Of a stretch of DNA of 64,000 bases, positions 33,402 through 41,468 are shown in pieces; within the stretch, counting starts at the first letter, position 1; every line of letters starts with the position of its first letter. The notes beneath the pieces are model-generated. The model was not told where the DNA came from and did not search any database. It saw only the letters and a list, made by a program, of their open reading frames with translations. The translations under genes and the position numbers were made by a program. Origin of the DNA: Halopseudomonas oceani (GTDB lineage: Bacteria; Pseudomonadota; Gammaproteobacteria; Pseudomonadales; Pseudomonadaceae); NCBI RefSeq assembly GCF_002903165.1, contig NZ_PPSK01000004.1, forward strand, positions 186,001-250,000, written 5' to 3'.

Positions 33402-33632
33402 ATGAACGACTCACAGGACAAGCCCCAAAACGAAGAGCCAATGCGCCTGCGCGACACGCTGCAAAGTGTGCTTGCCGCAGCGTTGGGCGTACAAAGCAAC
33501 CGCGCCCGGGAACGCGACTTTGCAAAAGGCAAGCCCAGCCATTTCATCGTGCTGGGCATCACCTTTACGCTACTGTTTGTGCTGATCGTACTCGGCGTGG
33601 TTAAACTGGTGCTGCACCTAGCCGGCGTTTGA
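33402..33632 (+). CDS. DUF2970 small membrane protein
   Basis: A 76-residue protein: charged N-terminus, the DUF2970 core LRDTLQSVLAAALGVQSNRA then RDFAKGKPSHFIVLGI, and one membrane segment (about residues 48-72). The ATG at 33402 follows GGAGGCAGT. The family is widespread in beta- and gammaproteobacteria with no known function; the conserved part before the helix probably lies in the cytoplasm. It converges with the tiny gene at 33641-33751, nine bases apart. Confidence 0.85.
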   Translation: MNDSQDKPQNEEPMRLRDTLQSVLAAALGVQSNRARERDFAKGKPSHFIVLGITFTLLFVLIVLGVVKLVLHLAGV

Positions 33633-33640
33633 CGACGTCC

Positions 33641-33751
33641 TTACTGACCACTGACCCAGAAGATCGCAGCAATCACGACGATCATGATCAGGGCGATGGC
33701 GGCAATCGCATCGAGCGAGGATTCGGTGTTCTGCGTTTGCGGATCTGCCAT
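33641..33751 (-). CDS. 36-residue single-pass membrane peptide
   Basis: A short gene too small for usual cut-offs. On the minus strand, ATG at 33751, stop TAA at 33643-33641. The peptide starts MADPQTQNTESSLDAIAAI, continues with a hydrophobic span of about 18 residues rich in Ile, Ala, Val and Met, and ends FWVSGQ. An AAGGA site lies about nine bases before the ATG. The layout (polar, Asp/Glu-containing N-terminus, one helix, short polar tail) is that of genuine small membrane proteins, and I have an impression that similar peptides occur in pseudomonads. It may regulate or stabilise a membrane complex; no function is known. Confidence 0.65.
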   Translation of the reverse strand: MADPQTQNTESSLDAIAAIALIMIVVIAAIFWVSGQ

Positions 33752-33808
33752 GACGAGTTTTCCTTGATTGTTGTTATGGACTCAAACCCCAGTTAAGACC
33801 ATTCCCCA

Positions 33809-33830
33809 GCGCCTCACAAGGCGGCTTTTT
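33809..33830 (+). terminator. Hairpin with T tract in the cysI leader region
   Basis: CGCCT (33810-33814) pairs with AGGCG (33819-33823) around CACA, then GC and five T. It could end rightward transcription from DUF2970, or act as an attenuator if the reductase promoter lies upstream of it. Confidence 0.5.
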
Positions 33831-33966
33831 ATGTGCATTTTCAATCTAAAGATATAGATAAACATTCCTTTTGTGCATATTCAAAAACTGCTATTGTCTG
33901 CCCGCCCAAGCCTGAAGGGTCATGACTAAAGAAGGGGTCAACAGCACCCCATGAACAGGTTTCTGT

Positions 33967-35625
33967 ATGTATATCTACGACGAATATGATCAGCAGATCG
34001 TCGAGGACCGCGTAAGGCAGTTCCGCGATCAGACCCGCCGTTTTCTTGCCGGCGAATTGAGCGAAACAGAGTTTCTGCCGTTGCGTCTGCAAAACGGCCT
34101 CTACGTTCAGCGCTACGCCCCGATGCTGCGGGTGGCCATTCCCTATGGCCTGATCTCGGCCAAACAGGTTAGAAAGCTGGCTTTTATCGCCCGCAAGTAT
34201 GACAAGGGTTACGTCCACTTCAGCACCCGCCAGAACGTCCAGTTCAACTGGCCGGCACTGGAAGACGTGCCGGACATTCTGGCCCACCTGGCCGAAGTTC
34301 AGATGCACGCCATCCAGACCAGCGGCAACTGCATCCGTAACACCACCACCGACCAGTTCGCCGGCGTTGCCGCCGATGAGTTGGTCGATCCGCGCCCGTG
34401 GTGCGAGATCATTCGTCAGTGGTCAACCTTCCACCCTGAATTCGCCTTTCTGCCGCGCAAGTTCAAGATTGCCGTGAATGGCGCCGAAGCGGACCGTGCC
34501 GCTATCGGTGTTCACGACATCGGCCTGAACGTCGTTCGCAACGCAGCCGGTGAGATCGGTTTCCGCGTACTGGTCGGCGGCGGCCTGGGGCGTACCCCCA
34601 TGGTTGGCTCGCAGATCTGCGAATTCCTGCCGTGGCAGCACTTGCTGACCTACCTCGACGCCATTCTGCGTGTGTACAACCGCTATGGCCGTCGTGACAA
34701 CAAGTACAAGGCGCGCATCAAGATTCTGGTCAAGGCGCTGACCCCCGAGGTCTTCGCCGAGAAGGTCAACGCCGAATGGGCGCACACCAAGGATGGCCCG
34801 GCCACCCTGACCCAGCAGGAACTGGAGCGCGTTGCCGGCCACTTCTCCGCCCCTGCCTACGAGCAGTTCAGCGGTGACGACGCCGACTACCTGGCCAAGC
34901 GTGAAGCCGAGAAAGGCTTCAACAACTGGGCCATGCGCAACGTCCAGGCGCACAAGGTGCCAGGCTACGCTGCGGTAACCCTCTCGCTGAAACCGACCGC
35001 CGTTGCCCCGGGCGATGCAGACGACAAGCAGCTCGAAGCCATTGCCGATCTGGCCGACCAGTTCAGCTTCGGCGAACTGCGCGTTACCCACCAGCAGAAC
35101 CTGGTGCTGGCCGACGTGCGCCAGAGCGACCTGTACGAGCTGTGGCAAGCCTGCCGCAAGCACGGCTTTGCAACGCCGAACATCGGCCTGCTGACCGACA
35201 TCATCTGCTGCCCCGGCGGCGATTTCTGCGCCCTGGCCAACGCCAAATCGATTCCGATTGCCGAAGCCATCCAGCGCACCTTTGATGATCTGGACTACCT
35301 GCACGACATCGGCGATCTGGACCTCAATATCTCCGGTTGCATGAACGCCTGCGGTCACCACCACGTTGGTCACATCGGCGTACTGGGTGTCGACAAGAAA
35401 GGTCAGGAGTTCTATCAGGTCTCCCTCGGTGGCAACAGCGGCCGCGACGCCAGCATCGGCCAGATCCTCGGCCCGTCTTTCTCTGCCGAAGACATGCCCA
35501 GCGTGATGACCAAGGTGATCGATGTCTACATCGAAAACCGCACCCCCGAAGAACAGTTCCTCGATACGTTCAAGCGTATCGGCATGGCACCTTTCAAGGA
35601 GCGCGTGTATGCAGCGGCTAATTAA
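33967..35625 (+). CDS. cysI: Siroheme nitrite/sulfite reductase (CysI type)
   Basis: A 552-residue siroheme and 4Fe-4S enzyme that reduces sulfite to sulfide (or nitrite to ammonia) by six electrons. Both half-repeats are present: FSTRQNVQFNWP with TSGNCIRNTTTDQ in the first, RVTHQQNLVLADV in the second. The cluster ligands are Cys415 and Cys421 (CPGGDFC) and Cys458 and Cys462 (NISGCMNACGHH). Pseudomonads use this form, paired with a DUF934 protein, for assimilatory sulfate reduction, so sulfite is the likely substrate. The DUF934 gene overlaps its end by 17 bases. No CysJ flavoprotein is near; electrons probably come from ferredoxin or another donor. Confidence 0.93.
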   Translation: MYIYDEYDQQIVEDRVRQFRDQTRRFLAGELSETEFLPLRLQNGLYVQRYAPMLRVAIPYGLISAKQVRKLAFIARKYDKGYVHFSTRQNVQFNWPALEDVPDILAHLAEVQMHAIQTSGNCIRNTTTDQFAGVAADELVDPRPWCEIIRQWSTFHPEFAFLPRKFKIAVNGAEADRAAIGVHDIGLNVVRNAAGEIGFRVLVGGGLGRTPMVGSQICEFLPWQHLLTYLDAILRVYNRYGRRDNKYKARIKILVKALTPEVFAEKVNAEWAHTKDGPATLTQQELERVAGHFSAPAYEQFSGDDADYLAKREAEKGFNNWAMRNVQAHKVPGYAAVTLSLKPTAVAPGDADDKQLEAIADLADQFSFGELRVTHQQNLVLADVRQSDLYELWQACRKHGFATPNIGLLTDIICCPGGDFCALANAKSIPIAEAIQRTFDDLDYLHDIGDLDLNISGCMNACGHHHVGHIGVLGVDKKGQEFYQVSLGGNSGRDASIGQILGPSFSAEDMPSVMTKVIDVYIENRTPEEQFLDTFKRIGMAPFKERVYAAAN

Positions 35626-36106
35626 GAACGGTGAAGTCGTCAACGACAGTTGGCACCTTCTCGACAAGGACGCCACACTGGACGGGCTGCCCAACAGCGA
35701 CAGCATCATCGTCCCGCTGGCACTCTGGTTGGAGCATGCCCACGCGCTGAAAGCCCGTGACGGTGGTCTGGGTGTGTGGCTGGACAGCGACGAAGAAGTG
35801 GAAAGCATTGCCGGCGATCTGGATCAGTTCCAGGTGATCGCGCTGAACTTCCCGGTCTTCAGTGACGGTCGCAATTACTCCAACGCCCGCCTGTTGCGTG
35901 ATCGTTACCAGTACAAGGGCGAGGTACGCGCCATCGGCGATGTACTGCGCGACCAACTGTTCTTCATGCAGCGCTGTGGTTTTGATGCCTTTGACCTGCG
36001 TGCGGACCGCGATGCCGAGCAGGCACTGGAAAGTCTGAAAGACTTTTCCAACTGCTACCAGGCCGCAACGGATCAGCCGTTACCGCTGTTCCGGCGCCGT
36101 GCTTGA
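35609..36106 (+). CDS. DUF934 protein, sulfite reductase partner
   Basis: A 165-residue soluble protein whose ATG (35609, AAGGAG seven bases before) lies inside the end of cysI, so translation is coupled. Starts MQRLIKNGEVVNDSWHLLDK; family motifs are PLALWLEH, FPVFSDGRNYSNARLLRDRY and GEVRAIGDVLRDQLFFMQRCGFDAF. DUF934 proteins nearly always follow this type of reductase in beta- and gammaproteobacteria and are needed for sulfate assimilation in some, but their biochemical role is unknown. An in-frame codon at 35522 would extend deeper into cysI and is rejected. Confidence 0.92.
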   Translation: MQRLIKNGEVVNDSWHLLDKDATLDGLPNSDSIIVPLALWLEHAHALKARDGGLGVWLDSDEEVESIAGDLDQFQVIALNFPVFSDGRNYSNARLLRDRYQYKGEVRAIGDVLRDQLFFMQRCGFDAFDLRADRDAEQALESLKDFSNCYQAATDQPLPLFRRRA

Positions 36107-36115
36107 GGCGCAGAT

Positions 36116-36147
36116 AAAAAACCGGGGCAATGCCCCGGTTTTTTTTT
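36116..36147. terminator. Bidirectional terminator
   Basis: A-run, ACCGGGGC-AA-T-GCCCCGGT hairpin (36121-36139), then about nine T. Lies between DUF934 (plus) and acuI (minus), which converge. Confidence 0.93.
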
Positions 36148-36166
36148 GCCCGCAGGAAATAGCGGA

Positions 36167-37153
36167 TTAGCTCAGATTGACAACTACCCGGCCGACCATA
36201 TTACCGCCCAGGATGCGTTCAATCTCGGCAGGCAACTGATCCAGCGTCACCTCGCGCTCAAGATTGTGCAAATCGGTTTTCCACTGCAGCGACAACCGAT
36301 CCCACATGGACGCCTTGACCACCAGTGGCAATTCAACCGAGTCGACACCCAACAGGTTGACGTTGCGCAGGATGAAGGGGAATACGCTGGCCGCAAACCC
36401 GCCGCCAGCCGTCATTCCACAGGTTGCCACGCTGGCGCCGTAACGCAGGGACTTGACCACGTTAAACAGGATATCGCCGCCAACGGTATCTACCGCGCCG
36501 GCCCACTGCTCCTTCAGCAACATCTTCTCGACACCCGCCGACAGCGCAGCGCGATCGATGATTTGGCTGGCACCCAGACCCTTGAGCATATCCACCTGAT
36601 CGGCCTTGCCGGTCGAGGCAGCCACCTCGTAGCCGAGTGAAGCCAGCATTGCCACAGCAATACTGCCAACCCCACCCGTAGCGCCGGTTACGAGTACCGG
36701 CCCCTGGCCCGGCGCCAAACCGGCCTGCTCCAGCTTGTCGATACACAGCGCGGCGGTCAGACCTGCCGTACCCAGAACCATGCTGTCACGCAATGACAGC
36801 CCTTCCGGACGCTTGATTACCCAACCTGCCGGAACACGAATGTACTGACCGAACCCTCCGGAGGTGTTCATACCCAGATCGTAACCGGTGACAATGACTT
36901 CATCACCAGCAACCAGCTCAGGCACCGAGCTGGCCTCCACCACACCGGCCGCATCAATGCCGGGGGTGTGCGGAAAATTGCGGGTGACGCCCTTGTTGCC
37001 AGTGGCCGAGAGCGCATCCTTATAGTTCAGGGAGGAGTAGCGCACGCGAATCAGCACGTCACCAGCTGGCAGCTCATCAACGTGCCGTTGCTTGATCTCG
37101 CTGACATAACGGCCATCCTGCTCAGATACCACCAACGCCTTGAATTCAGACAT
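36167..37153 (-). CDS. acuI: YhdH/AcuI-type acryloyl-CoA reductase-like oxidoreductase
   Basis: A 328-residue zinc-independent medium-chain dehydrogenase/reductase. The NADPH-binding stretch is VLVTGATGGVGSIAVAML (about residues 150-167); the N-terminal half has YSSLNYKDALSATGN and PHTPGIDAAGVV. The YhdH/AcuI subfamily reduces acryloyl-CoA to propionyl-CoA and detoxifies acrylate, notably in bacteria using DMSP. The ATG at 37153 (AGGAG five bases before) is preferred to a GTG two codons earlier. It lies eight bases after sohB. Subfamily assignment is fairly good; the natural substrate here is inferred. Confidence 0.85.
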   Translation of the reverse strand: MSEFKALVVSEQDGRYVSEIKQRHVDELPAGDVLIRVRYSSLNYKDALSATGNKGVTRNFPHTPGIDAAGVVEASSVPELVAGDEVIVTGYDLGMNTSGGFGQYIRVPAGWVIKRPEGLSLRDSMVLGTAGLTAALCIDKLEQAGLAPGQGPVLVTGATGGVGSIAVAMLASLGYEVAASTGKADQVDMLKGLGASQIIDRAALSAGVEKMLLKEQWAGAVDTVGGDILFNVVKSLRYGASVATCGMTAGGGFAASVFPFILRNVNLLGVDSVELPLVVKASMWDRLSLQWKTDLHNLEREVTLDQLPAEIERILGGNMVGRVVVNLS

Positions 37154-37161
37154 ATCCACTC

Positions 37162-38187
37162 CTACCAGAATCGTTGATTGTTGAAGCGCGATGCCCAGGT
37201 CAGCAACAACCGGTCTGCTGCCTGCGCCAGCCCGCCGGACAACCGGTCCTGCAGGCGCTTGCGCTGCTCAAACTGCACTTCAAACACATCGGCCTGTTTT
37301 ATCCGTTCGCACAGGTACTGATCACTCGTTTTGATCTCATCGGCCAGGCCTCGTTCCAGCGCCTCACTACCAAACCAGACCTCGCCAGTGGCGACGGCTT
37401 CGACATCCAGGCTAGGGCGGTAACGCGCTACAAACTGCTTGAACAGGCCGTGAATATTTTCCAGATCATCCTGAAACTTCTCGCGCGCCTTGTCACTGTT
37501 TTCACCGAATACAGTCAGTGTGCGCTTGTACTCGCCCGCCGTCAGCATCTCGAAATCAATATCGTGCTTCTTCAGCAAGCGGTTGAAGTTGGGTAACTGG
37601 GCCACCACACCGATGGAGCCGAGCATGGCAAACGGCGCCGCCAGCACCCGGTCAGCGATACACGCCATCATATACCCGCCACTGGCCGCGACCTTGTCGA
37701 CGGAAATGGTCAGCGGAATGCCTGCTTCACGCACCCGAACCAATTGAGAGGATGCCAGACCATAAGCGTGCACCATACCACCGCCACTCTCCAGCCGAAC
37801 CACCACTTCATCCTGCGGCCGGGCCAGCTCAAGCACCGCTGTTACTTCGTTACGAAGGTTTTCCAGCGCGCTGGCCTTGATGTCACCGTGAAAGTTGAGC
37901 ACATAGACCCGGCCCTTCTCATCATGATCGTCCTCTTTCGCCTTGGCCTTGGCCTGCTGCTTGAGTGCCTTCTGCTGCGCCTTGCGCGCACTCTTGCTGA
38001 GCACCATCAGACTCAACTGCTCCTGCATCCGCTGCAACCGGTCATTCAAGCGGTTCACGCTCAACGTACCTTCGGCGCGCTTGCCACGCGCCTTGGTGGC
38101 CGCGATCATTACCAGAATCACAACCACGATCACCAGCACCGTCAAGGCTTTGGCGAGGAAATAGACATACTGATCAAACCATTCCAC
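37162..38187 (-). CDS. sohB: Inner-membrane S49 protease SohB
   Basis: A 341-residue signal-peptide-peptidase-like serine protease. From the GTG at 38187 (GGAG six bases upstream) it begins MEWFDQYVYFLAKALTVLVI, with one N-terminal membrane helix (about 8-30), then a lysine-rich coiled stretch (about 60-90), then the S49 domain with Ser169 (KVAASGGYMMA) and Lys221 (TAGEYKRTL) as the catalytic dyad. The open frame runs further upstream to 38277 without a ribosome site, and the helix-first layout matches E. coli SohB. The sequence continues into acuI after eight bases, suggesting one transcript. Confidence 0.9.
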   Translation of the reverse strand: MEWFDQYVYFLAKALTVLVIVVVILVMIAATKARGKRAEGTLSVNRLNDRLQRMQEQLSLMVLSKSARKAQQKALKQQAKAKAKEDDHDEKGRVYVLNFHGDIKASALENLRNEVTAVLELARPQDEVVVRLESGGGMVHAYGLASSQLVRVREAGIPLTISVDKVAASGGYMMACIADRVLAAPFAMLGSIGVVAQLPNFNRLLKKHDIDFEMLTAGEYKRTLTVFGENSDKAREKFQDDLENIHGLFKQFVARYRPSLDVEAVATGEVWFGSEALERGLADEIKTSDQYLCERIKQADVFEVQFEQRKRLQDRLSGGLAQAADRLLLTWASRFNNQRFW

Positions 38188-38274
38188 AGTGCTCTCCAAT
38201 GTCTGTTTCGACTGCTCTGGAGAGCAAGCATACAGGATCGCAAAGACCGGGGTGCAGGCCGCCCGAGGAAAATT

Positions 38275-38326
38275 CAAACGGGCGTATGATTTTCGGTTGA
38301 CAGCCTCGCGAGCTTAGCCCTAACCT
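38275..38326 (+). promoter_or_regulatory. PsrA-like site and probable promoter of the phosphatase-SCP2 pair
   Basis: CAAAC-GGGC-GTATG (38275-38288) repeats, with one base changed, the element upstream of fadBA. Just after it come a consensus -35 TTGACA (38297-38302), 18-base spacer and weak -10 TAACCT (38321-38326). Confidence 0.45.
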
Positions 38327-38357
38327 CCGTATACAAATCATTACAAGGCGGTAGATT

Positions 38358-39062
38358 GTGGGCAGTATTTACCTGATCAGGCACGGACAGGCATCGCTTG
38401 GCGCTGCCAACTATGACGTCCTTTCTCCGCTGGGAATTCGTCAGTCGCAACTATGCGGTGAGCATTTCCACCAGTTGGGCATGCAGTTTGATGCCTGCTA
38501 TGCGGGTACTTTGCAGCGTCAGATCGATACCGGGCGATACGCGCTCGACGCCATGAATCAACCCAACCTGGTGATTCAGAATGACGCCGCCTTCAATGAA
38601 TACCACTCCGATCAAGTGGTCGAAAGCTACCTGCCGCAGGTACTCGAAGCGATTCCTGACGCCGAATACTATCTGCAGAACGCAGGCCAGTTCCGCAAAG
38701 AATTTCAGCGCGTGTTCAGCCGCGCCGTGACGCTCTGGATCACCGATACCAGCGAACGCAGTGACTGCCCTTCCTGGCAAAGCTACGTTGATCAGGTAGC
38801 TGACGGCCTGCGCCGGGTCATCAGCGCCAATAGCGGCAGCGGGCAGAACATTGCCATATTCGCCTCGGGTGGCACCATAACCGCCGCCCTGCAACTGATC
38901 ACGAACATGCCAGCCACCAGCGCATTCGAACTGAACTGGCAGATCGTGAATACATCTGTAAGCCGACTGCAATATCGCGCAGACAAGCTGAGCCTGGCGT
39001 CGTTCAACAGCCGAGCACACCTTGAGATCCACCAGCAACCTGAATGGATCAGCTTCAGATGA
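38358..39062 (+). CDS. Histidine phosphatase family protein (phosphoglycerate mutase-like)
   Basis: A 234-residue cytoplasmic protein with the branch-1 histidine-phosphatase signature at its start: IYLIRHGQASLGAANYD, with Arg8, His9, Gly10 in the RHG triplet. The second catalytic histidine region is FNEYHSDQ, and the late ASGGTITAALQ replaces the more usual GHG motif, so activity may differ from classical mutases. The GTG start at 38358 follows AAGGCGG. It precedes the SCP2 gene by 50 bases on the same strand. Substrate unknown; the shared regulation element hints at lipid metabolism. Confidence 0.85.
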   Translation: MGSIYLIRHGQASLGAANYDVLSPLGIRQSQLCGEHFHQLGMQFDACYAGTLQRQIDTGRYALDAMNQPNLVIQNDAAFNEYHSDQVVESYLPQVLEAIPDAEYYLQNAGQFRKEFQRVFSRAVTLWITDTSERSDCPSWQSYVDQVADGLRRVISANSGSGQNIAIFASGGTITAALQLITNMPATSAFELNWQIVNTSVSRLQYRADKLSLASFNSRAHLEIHQQPEWISFR

Positions 39063-39112
39063 TTCGCACGGCGCATCCCGCGCCCTGCCCTTAACCACCA
39101 AAGGAACCACCG

Positions 39113-39427
39113 ATGACTACCGTTGCAGAAATCACCAGCCAAATGGAATCCAAGTTCAACTCAGCCGCTGCAGCCGGTCTGGATCTGGTATTCCAGTTCA
39201 ACATCACCGACGACGAGAACTTCAACGTTACCGTCAAGGACGGCACCTGCGCAGTGGCTCAAGGCGAAGCAGCCGATCCGAACGTTACCCTGATCATGGA
39301 CAAAGAAACCCTGGTTGGCGTCATGACCGGTGAAACTGACGGCATGCAGGCCTTCATGGGCGGTAAACTGCGCGCCGAAGGTGACATGATGCTGGCACTC
39401 AAGCTGGGCGAACTGTTCCCGGCCTGA
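39113..39427 (+). CDS. SCP2 sterol/lipid-binding domain protein
   Basis: A 104-residue stand-alone SCP2 domain, with the family pattern LDLVFQFNITDDENFNVTVK, DPNVTLIMDKETLVGVMTGE and the C-terminal GGKLRAEGDMMLALKLGELF. SCP2 domains are hydrophobic-pocket carriers for fatty acyl-CoAs and other lipids. AAAGGAAC precedes the ATG. Bacterial single-domain members are common beside acyl-CoA enzymes, but the cargo is usually unknown. Downstream (39428-39575) there is only a long imperfect hairpin (GGCAGGC with GCCTGCC) without a T tract. Confidence 0.9.
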   Translation: MTTVAEITSQMESKFNSAAAAGLDLVFQFNITDDENFNVTVKDGTCAVAQGEAADPNVTLIMDKETLVGVMTGETDGMQAFMGGKLRAEGDMMLALKLGELFPA

Positions 39428-39575
39428 TCCGCATGAAGGCAGGCAGGTTGCCGCTGGTCGGCGCCTGCCTGGCCTCTGCACTACAATCGCTCATACCGCC
39501 CCTCACCTGCACCAGCACTCCGCAATCCTCACCCTATCAGCGGCAAACCCAACCCTGAAGAACGATATAACCCTA

Positions 39576-39600
39576 TGTTTTTAATAGATTATTAAAAACA
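39576..39600. promoter_or_regulatory. Perfect 25-base palindrome upstream of atzF
   Basis: Arms TGTTTTTAATA (39576-39586) and TATTAAAAACA (39590-39600) are exact inverted copies around GAT. It is strongly AT-rich in a GC-rich region and ends 53 bases before the atzF ATG. It is likely an operator for a dimeric regulator, or an upstream activating element. Confidence 0.6.
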
Positions 39601-39628
39601 GGCATGACGATTGCTCTGCAAATACCAA

Positions 39629-39640
39629 CTTGTATCCAAG
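39629..39640. promoter_or_regulatory. Candidate GntR-family operator
   Basis: CTTGTATCCAAG: arms CTTG/CAAG around TATC, one base from the TTGTATACAA type of site bound by many FCD-domain GntR repressors. Lies 14 bases before the atzF ATG; a GntR gene follows atzF. Confidence 0.5.
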
Positions 39641-39653
39641 ATGGTATTCAGAC

Positions 39654-41456
39654 ATGACGCAACACACCCTCGGCTTCACCCTCTCCGACTGGCAACAGGC
39701 ATACCAACAGGAAAAGCAGTCTCCTGCGGAATTGCTCGGCAGCCTGCGCAACGAACTGGACAGCAACGACAACGCCTGGATCAGCCTTATCAGCGAGGTC
39801 CAGCTGAGTGCACAGATCGCAGCGCTGGATGAGCAACTGCAACAGGTGGAAGGCAAACTCGAGTCGCTTCCGCTGTACGGCGTCCCCTTTGCCATCAAGG
39901 ACAACATCGACGCGGCGGGCTGGAACACCACCGCAGCCTGCCCCGCGTTTGCCCACGAGGCAGATACTGATGCCACCGTGGTTGCCCGCCTGAGAGCGGC
40001 CGGCGCCATTCTGATTGGCAAGACCAATCTGGACCAGTTCGCCACCGGCCTGGTCGGCACTCGCTCCCCGTATGGTGCTGTCAGCAACAGCTTCAATCCC
40101 GATTACGTCAGCGGCGGCTCCAGTTCCGGCTCGGCCAGCGTGGTCGCCCGCGGCCTGGTGCCCTTTGCGCTCGGTACCGACACCGCCGGCTCTGGCCGTG
40201 TACCGGCCGGTTTCAACAATATCGTCGGCCTCAAGCCGACCCGTGGCTGGCTATCCAATACCGGACTGGTACCGGCGTGCCGCACACTCGACTGCATCTC
40301 GGTGTTCGCCCTGACCGTTGCCGACGCCCAGGCAGTCGCCACCATCGCCGGCGGCTTTGACCCCAGCGACGCCTACAGCCGCGCCAACCCATGCACCGCA
40401 CCAGTCGGCTTGCCGGTCAGGCCGAAACTGGCCATCCCGGCCAGTCCCGAGTTTTTCGGTGACGGCCAGATGCAGGCTGCCTATGAAGTCGCACTGGAAA
40501 AGTGGCGCGCATTTGGCGCAGAGCTGGTCGAGGTCGACTTCACCCCATTCGCGGATCTGGCGGCCCAGCTTTATCAGGGCTCATGGGTCGCTGAGCGTAC
40601 CGTCGCCGTCGGCGACATGGACCCGGACAAAATGGACCCGGTGGTGCGGAGCATTGTCGAAGGCGGTTACCGGTACAGTGCCTGTGATGCCTATCAGGCA
40701 GAGTACATCCGCGCCGAGCTGTCGCGCCGGATCAACCTGATCCTGGCCGAGTTTGACGCGCTGCTGGTGCCAACCTCCCCGACCATTCGCCGTATCAGCG
40801 AAATGGCGGATGAACCGGTGCTCTACAACAGCCAGTTCGGTACCTACACCAACTTCACCAACCTGGCCGATCTCAGCGCCCTGGCCATCCCTGCGGGCTT
40901 CCGCGAAGACGGCTTACCCGCTGGCGTCACCCTGATCGCACCGGCCTGGTACGATCACGCCCTGGCCGAGCTGGGCAAACGCTGGCAGCAGGCCCAGGCG
41001 CTCCCGCTGGGTGCGACCCAGAAGCCCTGCCCAACCGCGCCGCAGGCCAATCAGGCTCCTGGCAGCGTGCGGGTTGCCGTGGTTGGCGCTCACCTCACCG
41101 GCATGCCGCTGAACTTCCAGCTGACCAGTCGCGACGCCGTGCTGGTCGAACAAACCCTGACCTGCCCGGAGTACCGCTTGTATGCCCTGCCGGGCACTGT
41201 CCCACCCAAGCCGGGCCTGGCTCGCGTCGCGCAGGATGGCGCACAGATCATAGTCGAGCTGTGGGACATCCCGTTGGCCCGCTTCGGTGAGTTCGTCGCC
41301 GAGATCCCGCCGCCACTGGGGATCGGCAACCTGCAGCTGGCGGATGGTCGCTGGGTGAAAGGTTTCATCTGTGAACCGGCCGCACTGGCCAATGCCCGCG
41401 ACATCACCGGCTTCGGCGGTTGGCGCGCGTTCATCGCCAGTCTGAACGCAGCCTGA
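39654..41456 (+). CDS. atzF: Allophanate hydrolase
   Basis: AtzF splits allophanate (urea-1-carboxylate) to ammonia and carbon dioxide. 600 residues, like the 605-residue enzyme of Pseudomonas sp. ADP. Residues 1 to about 440 are the amidase-signature domain with the Lys-Ser-Ser triad at Lys82 (FAIKDNID), Ser156 (GGSSSGS) and Ser180 (GTDTAGSG); the 74- and 24-residue spacings equal those of AtzF. The C-terminal domain (about 470-600, CPEYRLYALPGTVPPKPGL) is the allophanate-hydrolase-specific one. No urea carboxylase, biuret hydrolase or urea transporter is adjacent, so the source of allophanate is not evident. gntR follows 12 bases later. A TTG at 39630 is rejected because it falls in the operator. 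Confidence 0.93.
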   Translation: MTQHTLGFTLSDWQQAYQQEKQSPAELLGSLRNELDSNDNAWISLISEVQLSAQIAALDEQLQQVEGKLESLPLYGVPFAIKDNIDAAGWNTTAACPAFAHEADTDATVVARLRAAGAILIGKTNLDQFATGLVGTRSPYGAVSNSFNPDYVSGGSSSGSASVVARGLVPFALGTDTAGSGRVPAGFNNIVGLKPTRGWLSNTGLVPACRTLDCISVFALTVADAQAVATIAGGFDPSDAYSRANPCTAPVGLPVRPKLAIPASPEFFGDGQMQAAYEVALEKWRAFGAELVEVDFTPFADLAAQLYQGSWVAERTVAVGDMDPDKMDPVVRSIVEGGYRYSACDAYQAEYIRAELSRRINLILAEFDALLVPTSPTIRRISEMADEPVLYNSQFGTYTNFTNLADLSALAIPAGFREDGLPAGVTLIAPAWYDHALAELGKRWQQAQALPLGATQKPCPTAPQANQAPGSVRVAVVGAHLTGMPLNFQLTSRDAVLVEQTLTCPEYRLYALPGTVPPKPGLARVAQDGAQIIVELWDIPLARFGEFVAEIPPPLGIGNLQLADGRWVKGFICEPAALANARDITGFGGWRAFIASLNAA

Positions 41457-41468
41457 GCGAGGCATCGC

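Noticed and set aside
34423-35808. 461-codon minus-strand open frame opposite cysI and DUF934
   Set aside because: Antisense shadow crossing two well-supported genes.
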